In this document: one piece after another, positions 1-5,164 of the stretch | How the letters are laid out: every line of letters starts with the position of its first letter | Numbering within the stretch: the first letter of the stretch is position 1 | Origin: Verrucomicrobiales bacterium | GTDB taxonomy: Bacteria; Verrucomicrobiota; Verrucomicrobiia; Verrucomicrobiales; Verrucomicrobiaceae | Length of the DNA stretch: 5,164 nt | Reading direction: 5' to 3' | Assembly: GCA_003453085.1 (NCBI GenBank) | Contig: DMMK01000039.1 | Span: 1-5,164 of the forward strand | The notes under the pieces: model-generated | The model's database searches: none | What the model was told of the DNA's origin: nothing | The model's input: only the letters and a program-made list of their open reading frames with translations | Translations under genes and position numbers: made by a program

Positions 1-1
1 C

Positions 2-28
2 TACAAGACGACCCACTACCGTTATTAA
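2..28 (+). CDS. 3' end of an unidentified upstream gene (partial)
   Basis: Read in frame 2, the first bases give Tyr-Lys-Thr-Thr-His-Tyr-Arg-Tyr and then TAA at 26-28. A strong plus-strand intrinsic terminator follows at 66-104, so some plus-strand transcription unit must end here. The frame is a judgement: frame 3 stops at 42-44 and frame 1 at 49-51, and both are also open from the window edge. Frame 2 was preferred because its stop comes first and its residues look like an ordinary protein tail. Eight residues are too few to identify a family, so no product is proposed. Confidence 0.35.
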   Translation, partial: YKTTHYRY

Positions 29-65
29 TCCGGCGTCCGCCTGATTTTTAAACCCCAAAACCGTG

Positions 66-104
66 AAGCGCGGGTGGCTGAAAGGCCATCCGCGCTTTTT
101 TGTT
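66..104 (+). terminator. Rho-independent terminator of the upstream plus-strand gene
   Basis: The left arm is at 66-78 and the right arm at 85-97. They form a 13-bp stem with one G·U wobble (G74 with T89) and a 6-nt loop TGAAAG (79-84). The stem runs straight into six T residues (96-101) and then GTT. An A-rich stretch (AAAA near 57-60) precedes it. The reverse strand has no comparable T-run after the stem, so it should act on plus-strand transcription only. It closes the gene ending near base 28 and separates it from the transporter at 224. Confidence 0.9.
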
Positions 105-215
105 ATGCGGTGATGTCCTGCTCGCCTTTCATTTTGGACCGAACTTAAACCGGATCTGGGCAGGGCTCCCGTACATCTTTGACCATCCAGAAAGCCTGTC
201 CGCGTTTTGGTTGAT

Positions 216-221
216 AAGGTG
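216..221 (+). promoter_or_regulatory. Ribosome binding site of the transporter
   Basis: AAGGTG lies just before the ATG at 224, with a two-base gap. It matches part of the GGAGGTG anti-Shine-Dalgarno complement. The next in-frame ATG, at 251, has no purine-rich stretch in front of it, so this site favours the start at 224. The spacing is on the short side. Confidence 0.5.
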
Positions 222-223
222 CC

Positions 224-1273
224 ATGCAGGCTCATTGTCGTGACACCGAAATGAGTTCCAGCCCCCCGTCCCAGGCGTCCGTTCAACCTGCCCCGAAAGT
301 TGCCTGGTGGCGTGTGCATGGGTTTCTCATCGGGCTGGGGGTGGCGGCGGTCTTGGGGTTTGTCATTCCTGGGCCGGGATCGCGCCATGGCATTCTGCAG
401 CCTGACATCGCAGGCAATGTAGGCATCGCCCTCATCCTGTTTTTCCAAGGGCTGTCGCTGGCTTTGGAAAAGATCAAAAGCGGTGCGGCTAACTGGCGGC
501 TGCATTTGATCATTCAATGCTTCACTTTCGTCATCTTCCCCATTGTCGGCCTGTTGCTGAACAAGGTGGTGCCGCTGGTCTTTCCAAACCAGCCGGAAGC
601 CGTGCGCGATGGTTTTCTTTATCTGTGCGTCCTGCCCTCCACCATCTCGACCTCCGTGGTGCTAACGGCCATTGCGCGAGGCAACACAGCGGGAGCTCTT
701 TTCAACGCGGCTTTCTCAAACATCCTGGGCGTGTTGGTGACGCCTTTGCTGGTTCACCTGCTCATGCAGAAAACGGGGCAGACCGGGGACTTCGGTCCGC
801 TGCTGCTGAAGATCACGATGCTCACCCTGCTGCCCTTTGGTCTCGGCATGGCTCTGCGCCCGTCGCTGAAGCCCTTGGTGGACCAGTATAAACTCTGGAT
901 GGCTCGCATCAGCAATCTGGTCATCCTATTCATCGTCTATGCCGCCTTTTGTGAATCCGTGGAGGAGCAGATCTGGGGTCGTTTTGGCAGCACTCTCACC
1001 GCGCAGATTTTCGGCCTGGTGGTGTTTCTTTTCACCTTCATGTCCTTGCTGGTCTGGGGCTCTTGCAAAGCCATGCGCCTGAACCAGGAGGATGCGGTGG
1101 CGGCCTATTTTTGCTCGGTCAAAAAGACCCTCGCCATGGGGGTGCCACTGGCCATGCTGATCTTTGGAGACCGCCCAGACCTCACCCTGATCCTGCTGCC
1201 CATCATGTTCTACCATCCCTTGCAATTGTTTGTGAACGGACTGCTGGCGAACCGGTGGGCGGCGAGAGCATGA
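224..1273 (+). CDS. SBF-like transporter (bile acid:sodium symporter superfamily, YfeH/SLC10A7-like)
   Basis: A 349-residue integral inner-membrane protein, of usual length for bacterial SBF-like (PF13593) transporters. After a polar N-terminus (1-28) there are about ten hydrophobic segments, roughly at 33-50, 63-82, 93-112, 130-150, 156-180, 193-211, 227-243, 259-280, 301-315 and 319-343. Family-like signatures are LPSTISTSV (137-145) with ARGN (151-154) in the first core repeat, FSNILGVLVTPLL (164-176), and CSVKKTLAMG (297-306) in the second repeat. The last helix contains FYHPLQLFV (329-337). Relatives are annotated as putative sodium-dependent transporters. The substrate cannot be read from sequence, and bile acid in the family name should not be taken literally. 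The start at 224 is chosen for its AAGGTG site; 251 (residue 10) is the alternative and loses no domain. No clear sigma-70 promoter was found in 105-223. The 3' end converges with the serine hydrolase gene. Confidence 0.9.
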   Translation: MQAHCRDTEMSSSPPSQASVQPAPKVAWWRVHGFLIGLGVAAVLGFVIPGPGSRHGILQPDIAGNVGIALILFFQGLSLALEKIKSGAANWRLHLIIQCFTFVIFPIVGLLLNKVVPLVFPNQPEAVRDGFLYLCVLPSTISTSVVLTAIARGNTAGALFNAAFSNILGVLVTPLLVHLLMQKTGQTGDFGPLLLKITMLTLLPFGLGMALRPSLKPLVDQYKLWMARISNLVILFIVYAAFCESVEEQIWGRFGSTLTAQIFGLVVFLFTFMSLLVWGSCKAMRLNQEDAVAAYFCSVKKTLAMGVPLAMLIFGDRPDLTLILLPIMFYHPLQLFVNGLLANRWAARA

Positions 1274-1280
1274 AGCCGTT

Positions 1281-2864
1281 TCACTCCGTGCCAAGCTGCC
1301 CGGTCAGGACCGCCCGCGCATCCTTTGCCTTCGGATTCATGGCGGTGATGCTGTTGAGGAAAGTCAGGCTCACCTTGTCTCCTTCAAAATGGCAGGTCAC
1401 CGTGTCATGATGTGGGGTCTCATAGTAGCGCCAAGTCATGACCAGCGTGTTTTCATCGGTCCAGGTGGCACTGGCTGCGACCTTGGAGGTGATCTGCGTT
1501 GGCGGTTTCCCGCCTGAAATCAGGCGCGGGGGCGTTTCAGGAAAAGCCGTGATGCCTTTCTGCCAGCGCTCGATGCCACAGGCAATGACATGAGGCCCTT
1601 TGGCCGAACGGGCGGTAAACACGCAGGTGTTCCCCTGAAAGACAAAGGTGGCGGCCGTGAGTCCCATCGGGTTTTCAGCCAGAGTGAAGACCTTTCCGCT
1701 GACACGCTCCATGTTAGGCGATTCCGCGCTGCCTTTGGCAGGTGGCAGGTTCAGCGACTTTGACTTTGTCACCAGGGCAGCGTCAGTTGCAGGACTCGGG
1801 CCGCTCATCGCTGGCAGCAGATGTTCCCAGACAAGATCAAGCTGGCCCTGCATGTTTTTGTTTTCACTCGTCATCACGATGACGGCCTCCTGTTCTGGCA
1901 GCACGATGGTGAACTGGCCAAAGGCTCCGTCTCCGCGAAAGTACCCATGCTGGCAGCGCCAGAACTGGTAACCATATCCCTGCAACCAGTCATTGTTCGC
2001 TTTGGGCCGATCCGGCCTGTCATCCCCTGGCTGCTGAATGTGAAAGGCGGTGGCTTCAGCCACCCAGGCCGCAGGCAAAATACGCTTCCCCTTCACACCC
2101 CCTTTTTGCAGGCAAAGCTGGCCAAACTTGGCCAGGGCTTCCGTCTGCACGCTCAATCCCCACCCGCCTGTATTGATGCCTTTGGGACAGCTTTCCCAGG
2201 TCATTCCGGCAATGCCCAGAGGCACAAACAAACGCGGAGTGAGATAGTCCAGGATCTTTTGCCCGGTGACCTTCTGCACAATGGCCGAGCACATGTAAGT
2301 TGCGGCACTGTTGTACATGAAAACGGTCCCAGGCTTATGACTGATCGGCTGAGCCAAAAAGGTGCGCACCCAGTTCTCCGATTTCACAACGGCCTGAGTC
2401 GGCTCCTTTTCATTGCCGACCGACATGGTCAGCAGATCCTTCACCCGCAGCGCAGCGAGGTTCTCGCTCACCGTTGCAGGCAGGTCATCTGGGAAGAACG
2501 ACACCACCTTATCTTCCACACTCAGTTTGCCCTCAGCCACAGCCAGACCCACCGCCGTGGAGGTGAAGCTTTTGCTCATCGAATACATCGTGTGGATGAA
2601 GTCCGGACCATAGGGATCCCACCAAGCTTCGGCAACGACCTCCCCGTGACGCAGCATCATGAAGCTGTGCAGTTCAAATCCCTGCTTTTCGACGGCCTCC
2701 AAAAAACGCAGGATGGCTTCTGAGGAGACTCCCTTGTTGTCCGGGGCATTGCGTGGCAGCTTCTCCACGGTTGCCGCCAACGTTTCTCCGAAGGTCGGAG
2801 ACAGCCAGAGGCTCAGGCCTCCCAGGCTGAGATGCTTGAAAAAGGTGCGGCGGGTGGGACTCAT
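1281..2864 (-). CDS. Tat-exported serine hydrolase, beta-lactamase (class C/penicillin-binding-protein) family
   Basis: A 527-residue protein (numbered from the ATG at 2864). The N-terminus has a twin-arginine signal: Arg-Arg followed by TFFK (about residues 5-10), then a hydrophobic stretch to about 24 and small residues near 30, so export is by Tat. The catalytic domain covers about 35-350. The nucleophile motif is SMSK (Ser95, Lys98), inside MYSMSKSFTSTAVG. The Tyr motif is YNS (Tyr184-Asn185), after KPGTVFM. The third element is the Gly-rich RGDGAFGQF (310-318), in place of the KTG box. These fit PF00144 hydrolases (esterase, DD-peptidase-like or amidase activities); true beta-lactamase activity is not implied. 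A separate C-terminal region (about 388-515) looks beta-rich. An in-frame TTG at 2900 would add 12 residues before the Tat motif, but it has no ribosome binding site. The ATG at 2864 lacks one too, so the start rests on Tat-signal geometry. Substrate is unknown. Confidence 0.88.
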   Translation of the reverse strand: MSPTRRTFFKHLSLGGLSLWLSPTFGETLAATVEKLPRNAPDNKGVSSEAILRFLEAVEKQGFELHSFMMLRHGEVVAEAWWDPYGPDFIHTMYSMSKSFTSTAVGLAVAEGKLSVEDKVVSFFPDDLPATVSENLAALRVKDLLTMSVGNEKEPTQAVVKSENWVRTFLAQPISHKPGTVFMYNSAATYMCSAIVQKVTGQKILDYLTPRLFVPLGIAGMTWESCPKGINTGGWGLSVQTEALAKFGQLCLQKGGVKGKRILPAAWVAEATAFHIQQPGDDRPDRPKANNDWLQGYGYQFWRCQHGYFRGDGAFGQFTIVLPEQEAVIVMTSENKNMQGQLDLVWEHLLPAMSGPSPATDAALVTKSKSLNLPPAKGSAESPNMERVSGKVFTLAENPMGLTAATFVFQGNTCVFTARSAKGPHVIACGIERWQKGITAFPETPPRLISGGKPPTQITSKVAASATWTDENTLVMTWRYYETPHHDTVTCHFEGDKVSLTFLNSITAMNPKAKDARAVLTGQLGTE

Positions 2865-2872
2865 GTGCGCAC

Positions 2873-2900
2873 GATATAGAGCCAGCAGAGAACCGGGCAA
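2873..2900 (-). promoter_or_regulatory. Candidate sigma-70-like promoter for the serine hydrolase
   Basis: On the minus strand, TTGCCC (2900-2895) and TATATC (2878-2873) are separated by 16 bp; each matches the -35 or -10 consensus at 4 of 6 positions. The expected transcription start, about 7 bases past the -10, falls at about 2866. That is only two or three bases before the ATG at 2864, which would give a leaderless or nearly leaderless mRNA. This agrees with the absence of a Shine-Dalgarno sequence. Matches of this quality also occur by chance. Confidence 0.3.
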
Positions 2901-2972
2901 GCCCGATGTTCTGGCCGATCAAAATCCTTGAAGGTGACAAAGTTTGCACTCTGCCTGTAGCCGATACCCGGC

Positions 2973-2992
2973 CAAGCCTAAGTTAAGGCTTG
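2973..2992 (-). other. Short stem-loop over the small ORF's stop codon
   Basis: CAAGCCT (2973-2979) and AGGCTTG (2986-2992) form a perfect 7-bp inverted repeat with a 6-nt spacer containing most of the TAA stop of the small ORF. On the minus strand the following bases are GCCGGG rather than a T-run, so it is not a canonical intrinsic terminator. It could protect or weakly terminate the small ORF transcript, or mean nothing. Confidence 0.35.
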
Positions 2993-3072
2993 CGAGCCGT
3001 CGGAGCGGGCTTCGGCTTTTCCTTCTTTGGCTTTTTGACTTCTTTTTTGTGAGCGTTGTTGCCTTTAGCCAT
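2983..3072 (-). CDS. Small Lys/Pro-rich basic protein (29 aa), hypothetical
   Basis: ATG at 3072-3070 opens 29 codons ending in TAA (2985-2983). The protein begins MAKGNNAHKKEVKKPKK and has ten Lys, one Arg, one His, five Pro and only two Glu, for a net charge of about +9. There are no Cys or aromatic residues, no signal peptide and no membrane segment, so it should be an unstructured cytoplasmic peptide. From memory, short lysine-rich proteins beginning M-x-K-G-N-N recur in unrelated bacteria, usually as hypotheticals; this was not checked. The clean composition, and its place in an otherwise gene-free 317-bp gap between DUF1501 and the hydrolase, argue for a real gene. Against it, the leader (CCATCCCTCCACCACT) has no Shine-Dalgarno sequence, and low-complexity Lys-rich frames can arise by chance. 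It lies 109 bp downstream of the DUF1501 stop and 118 bp upstream of the hydrolase ATG. A nucleic-acid or ribosome association is only a guess from charge. Confidence 0.6.
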   Translation of the reverse strand: MAKGNNAHKKEVKKPKKEKPKPAPTARKP

Positions 3073-3081
3073 AGTGGTGGA

Positions 3082-3109
3082 GGGATGGTTCTGAATCCCG
3101 ATTCCATCC
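3082..3109 (-). repeat. Overlapping inverted repeats in the small ORF's leader
   Basis: On the genomic strand GGATGG (3083-3088) pairs with CCATCC (3104-3109). In addition GGGAT (3082-3086) pairs with ATCCC (3095-3099). The two share bases 3083-3086, so the hairpins exclude each other. They lie 10-37 bases upstream of the small ORF's ATG. The stems are only 5-6 bp, so this is a weak call. Confidence 0.3.
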
Positions 3110-3119
3110 ATAAACTCAC

Positions 3120-3153
3120 TCAGGCAGAATGCAAGCGAACGCTCGCTTCCTGA
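3120..3153 (-). other. Bulged stem-loop downstream of the DUF1501 gene
   Basis: AAGCGA (3133-3138) pairs with TCGCTT (3143-3148) around a 4-nt loop. Outside it, TCAGG (3120-3124) pairs with CCTGA (3149-3153), leaving an 8-nt bulge on one side. It starts 29 bases past the DUF1501 stop codon, where a 3' end would be expected. No T-run follows on the minus strand, so it is a possible 3'-end structure rather than a confirmed terminator. Confidence 0.3.
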
Positions 3154-3181
3154 CAGACACTTTTCATTCAGGCCGGACAGA

Positions 3182-4579
3182 TCACGCGATCACTTCCTGG
3201 ATCACTTTGCCATAGCTGATGGGTACCGGCCGATTCGCCACATCATGAACTTCAGTGTCATGACGAATGCCTAACAAATGATACATCGTCGCGGCCAAGT
3301 CGTCGGGCTTCACCGGCTTTTCGGCCGGGTATTCTCCGTTTTTGTCAGAAGCACCGTGGACAAAACCGCGCTTCACCCCGCCACCTGCCAGGAGGGCCGT
3401 GTAGCACTGGGGCCAGTGGTCGCGGCTGATGTTTTTGTCAATCTTCGGCGTGCGGCCAAACTCCCCCACCCACACCACCAGCGTCTCGTCCAGCAGCCCC
3501 CGGTCATCCATGTCATTGAGGAAGGTGGGCAGCGTCTGCTCCGTCATCGGCATGTGGTAGGCATCAATGATGGGGAACATGCGCGTGTCATTGAACCCGT
3601 GCGTGTCCCAGCCGCCCGCTGTGGTGCTTTGACCGCCGATGCTTGGCGCAAAATTGACCGTAACGAATTTGACCCCGGCTTCGACAAGACGGCGCGCCAG
3701 CAGGCAGCTCTGCCCATAGGCGGTGCGGCCATAGGCATCGCGGATCTTGTCCGGCTCCTTGGAAAGATCGAAGGCCGCACGCAGCTTCTCGCTGTGCAGC
3801 ATGGAAAGCGCCTTTTCATAGTAGCCTTCGATGCCCCGCGCCTCCGCCGAATGGGCCATGAGACGGGTCTGGGAATCCACCAGCTTCTGCAGCTCGCGCC
3901 GGGCGGTGAGCCGCTCATAACTGATCCCTGGCGGCAGGCTCAGCTCCGGCAGGGCAAAGTCTGGGGCGCTCGGGTCGCGCAGCACAAAGAAAGGATCATG
4001 CTGCTTACCCAGAAAGCTGGCCCGCTGTCCGGGAGTGAAGGAACCATCACTGACGGTCCAGGGAAAGCTGGCTGCCGTGGGGATTTCTCCACGGCCAGGA
4101 GCCAGACGGTCCACCACGGAAGCATAGGAAGGAAAAAGATCCGGCGAATCTTTCAGTCGCTGATCATCACTCGGCGGTGCGTGACCACTCAGCGCATAGT
4201 AACCGGCGCTGTTGTGGTTTTTCATCGTGTGATGCATGGACCGGATCAGCGTGACCTTGTCCATGATCTTCGCCGTTTTTGGAAGCCGGTCCGAAACATA
4301 GATGCCATCCGCACTGGACTTGATCGGCTTGTGAAATCCCCGGATGCCCTCCGGCGCATCCGGCTTCATGTCGAAGGTTTCCAGATGGCTCGGCCCGCCC
4401 CACTGAAACAAAAACACCACGGACTTCGCCCGGGCGATCATCTTCTCCGTCACCACGGCCTCACTGGCCCGAAGAATGCGTGGCATGGTCAGGCCCAGCA
4501 TGCCCAGGCCGCCAGCCGTCAGCAAACGACGGCGCGACCAAGGTGCAGGGGAGCAGGAACCAATCAGATCAGATGCCAT
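3182..4579 (-). CDS. Tat-exported DUF1501 protein (alkaline-phosphatase/sulfatase-like fold)
   Basis: A 465-residue protein, of normal length for DUF1501 (PF07394), a family abundant in Planctomycetota and Verrucomicrobiota. A Tat signal is visible: Ser-Arg-Arg-Arg-Leu-Leu (15-20), a Gly/Leu/Met-rich hydrophobic stretch to about 35, and likely cleavage near LRASEA (36-41). Family blocks in order are QWGGPSHLETFDMKP (59-73), HHTMKNHNSAGYYALSGH (116-133), GGWDTHGFN (322-330), VVWVGEFGRTPKID (368-381), RDHWPQCYTALLAGGG (386-401), and a C-terminal KPDDLAATMYHLLGI (424-438). The family belongs to the alkaline-phosphatase-like superfamily; its reaction is unknown and no catalytic residue is assigned here. 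DUF1501 genes usually sit beside DUF1549/DUF1553 (often cytochrome-c-like PSD1) genes. Here the upstream neighbour is divergent priA and the downstream ones are a tiny ORF and a serine hydrolase, so this copy appears orphan. The leader (TATCCTTTCC before ATG) has no Shine-Dalgarno sequence; the start is supported by the complete Tat signal. Confidence 0.92.
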   Translation of the reverse strand: MASDLIGSCSPAPWSRRRLLTAGGLGMLGLTMPRILRASEAVVTEKMIARAKSVVFLFQWGGPSHLETFDMKPDAPEGIRGFHKPIKSSADGIYVSDRLPKTAKIMDKVTLIRSMHHTMKNHNSAGYYALSGHAPPSDDQRLKDSPDLFPSYASVVDRLAPGRGEIPTAASFPWTVSDGSFTPGQRASFLGKQHDPFFVLRDPSAPDFALPELSLPPGISYERLTARRELQKLVDSQTRLMAHSAEARGIEGYYEKALSMLHSEKLRAAFDLSKEPDKIRDAYGRTAYGQSCLLARRLVEAGVKFVTVNFAPSIGGQSTTAGGWDTHGFNDTRMFPIIDAYHMPMTEQTLPTFLNDMDDRGLLDETLVVWVGEFGRTPKIDKNISRDHWPQCYTALLAGGGVKRGFVHGASDKNGEYPAEKPVKPDDLAATMYHLLGIRHDTEVHDVANRPVPISYGKVIQEVIA

Positions 4580-4756
4580 GGAAAGGATACGTGAGGAAAC
4601 CAGCTTTGTTGCGCGGAAGCCGTGACCCTAATTAACACATTTCAGCCAACGACGAAATGGCGGATCGCTGACTCCGGCCAAAAGGAGCTCTCCCACTTTC
4701 CTTCAATATCCTCCGTGCAAACTCCCGTGATCCGTGGTTCAGAATGAGGACACCGA
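4580..4756. promoter_or_regulatory. Divergent intergenic region between DUF1501 and priA
   Basis: These 177 bp must hold the start signals for both genes, or at least for DUF1501. The AT-richest core is CTAATTAACACATTT around 4628-4642 and is the most likely place for a -10 element in either direction. No hexamer pair with good spacing on either strand was convincing enough to place a promoter. No operator-like palindrome or riboswitch fold was recognised. Confidence 0.4.
4746..4750 (+). promoter_or_regulatory. Ribosome binding site of priA
   Basis: GAGGA lies six bases before the ATG at 4757, a good Shine-Dalgarno match at good spacing. An in-frame TGA at 4745-4747 rules out any longer frame, so this site and that stop together fix the priA start. 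Confidence 0.75.
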
Positions 4757-5164
4757 ATGCCTGACCGACCCGCCAGTTCCAGCCGCCCAGCCGCCCAGTC
4801 GCTGTTTGACCTGGGGCTGCCGCGCCCGGACGGAGCGGCCTCCCCTGCCCTGGACACAGCCCAACGGATCGCCCGCGTGCAGATCGAGACCGCAGCGGCC
4901 CTTGAACTGGACTACGCCATCCCCGAAAAGCTGGAACGCCAAATTGGCATCGGCACCCGCGTCATGGTTCCCCTCCAGCATCAGCGAGTGTCTGCCGTGG
5001 TCATTGAACTGCTGGAGTCCACGGAGTACAACGCCAAGCTGAAGGAGATCGCCTCCCTGGTCGGTTCCCGCCCCATGTTCACCCCAGGCCTGCTCAAGCT
5101 GGCCAACTGGATCTCCGACTACTACGTCGTACCCGTGAACCGGGTGCTGCGCACCATGCTGCCC
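4757..5164 (+). CDS. priA: Primosomal protein N' (PriA replication-restart helicase), N-terminal part, runs off the window
   Basis: An open frame of 136 codons from the ATG at 4757 to the window edge, so only the N-terminal fifth or so of a typical PriA of 650-800 residues is seen. Residues about 37-136 match the 3'-DNA-binding domain: IARVQIETAAALELDYAIPEKL (37-58; compare the FDYLLPEGM region of E. coli PriA), the turn GIGTRVMVPL (64-73), PMFTPGLLKLANWISDYYVVPV (106-127) and LRTMLP (131-136). In PriA this domain recognises the 3' end of the leading strand at stalled forks, before the helicase core reloads the replisome; the protein is cytoplasmic. Helicase motifs and Zn-binding cysteines would lie beyond the window. 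Residues 1-36 are an extra Ser/Pro/Ala-rich extension absent from E. coli PriA. The start is fixed by GAGGA at 4746 and an in-frame stop at 4745. The next in-frame ATG (residue 70) would destroy the domain. It diverges from the DUF1501 gene. Confidence 0.9.
   Translation, partial: MPDRPASSSRPAAQSLFDLGLPRPDGAASPALDTAQRIARVQIETAAALELDYAIPEKLERQIGIGTRVMVPLQHQRVSAVVIELLESTEYNAKLKEIASLVGSRPMFTPGLLKLANWISDYYVVPVNRVLRTMLP

Noticed and set aside
179..216. TTGACC (179-184) as a -35 box for the transporter, with TTGATA (211-216) as -10
   Set aside because: The spacing is 26 bp, far from 17, and no better -10 hexamer lies at the proper distance.
1301..1312. CGGTC-AG-GACCG palindrome near the convergent gene ends as a terminator
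   Set aside because: The stem is only 4-5 bp with a tiny loop, there is no T-run on either strand, and it lies within the hydrolase coding sequence.
1821..2723. 300-codon open frame on the plus strand, opposite the serine hydrolase
   Set aside because: It is antisense to the catalytic domain containing SMSK and the YNS motif. The translation is His/Arg/Gln-rich and resembles no family.
2894..2905. CGGGCAAGCCCG palindrome upstream of the hydrolase as an operator
   Set aside because: A single 12-bp near-palindrome in GC-rich DNA with no second copy in the gap is not enough to call a binding site.
2919..3119. 66-codon minus-strand frame overlapping the small Lys-rich ORF
   Set aside because: It reads the same DNA in another frame and crosses the leader hairpins. 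Its composition is that expected from a frame-shifted reading of AAG/AAA-rich DNA, and the 29-codon frame is the cleaner candidate.
3083..3153. 22-codon plus-strand frame starting at an ATG right after GGAGGG
   Set aside because: The purine run abuts the ATG with almost no spacing, the peptide has no notable features, and it lies inside a region of minus-strand genes. Probably chance.
3278..4594. 438-codon open frame on the plus strand, opposite DUF1501
   Set aside because: It is the antisense shadow of a gene with every expected DUF1501 block. Its translation is rich in His, Arg, Gly and Ala with no recognisable domain.
4734..5042. 102-codon plus-strand frame overlapping the start of priA
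   Set aside because: Another frame of the same DNA encodes the conserved PriA DNA-binding domain with a good ribosome binding site. This one is a Pro/Ser/Arg-rich shadow.

Overview
The window is ordinary GC-rich bacterial chromosome with no sign of phage, insertion sequence, CRISPR or RNA gene. The best guess for the source is a Verrucomicrobiota/Planctomycetota-type organism, perhaps Verrucomicrobiaceae. The reasons are a Tat-exported DUF1501 protein (a family greatly expanded in those phyla), a second Tat-exported serine hydrolase, and three minus-strand reading frames with no Shine-Dalgarno sequence. This taxonomic call is inference from gene content and was not tested by search.

Layout, left to right. 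Bases 1-28 are probably the last codons of a plus-strand gene, followed by a strong intrinsic terminator (66-104). A plus-strand SBF-like (bile acid:sodium symporter superfamily) membrane transporter occupies 224-1273. It converges, with a 7-bp gap, on a minus-strand Tat-exported beta-lactamase-fold serine hydrolase (1281-2864). Upstream of the hydrolase on the same strand are a 29-codon Lys/Pro-rich small ORF (2983-3072) and then a Tat-exported DUF1501 protein (3182-4579). A 177-bp divergent intergenic region separates DUF1501 from the 5' part of priA (4757 to the window edge), which encodes the primosomal replication-restart helicase.

The neighbours do not form an obvious pathway. The two exported proteins and the small ORF share a strand but are separated by gaps of about 110 bp, so they need not be one operon. 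The DUF1501 gene has no DUF1549/DUF1553 (PSD1-type) partner next to it inside the window, unlike the usual arrangement. priA and the transporter look like unrelated flanking genes. I found no convincing novel multi-gene system. The points most worth a second look are the 29-aa basic ORF, the orphan DUF1501, a possible beta-clamp-binding motif in the N-terminal extension of PriA, and a possible leaderless start of the serine hydrolase.
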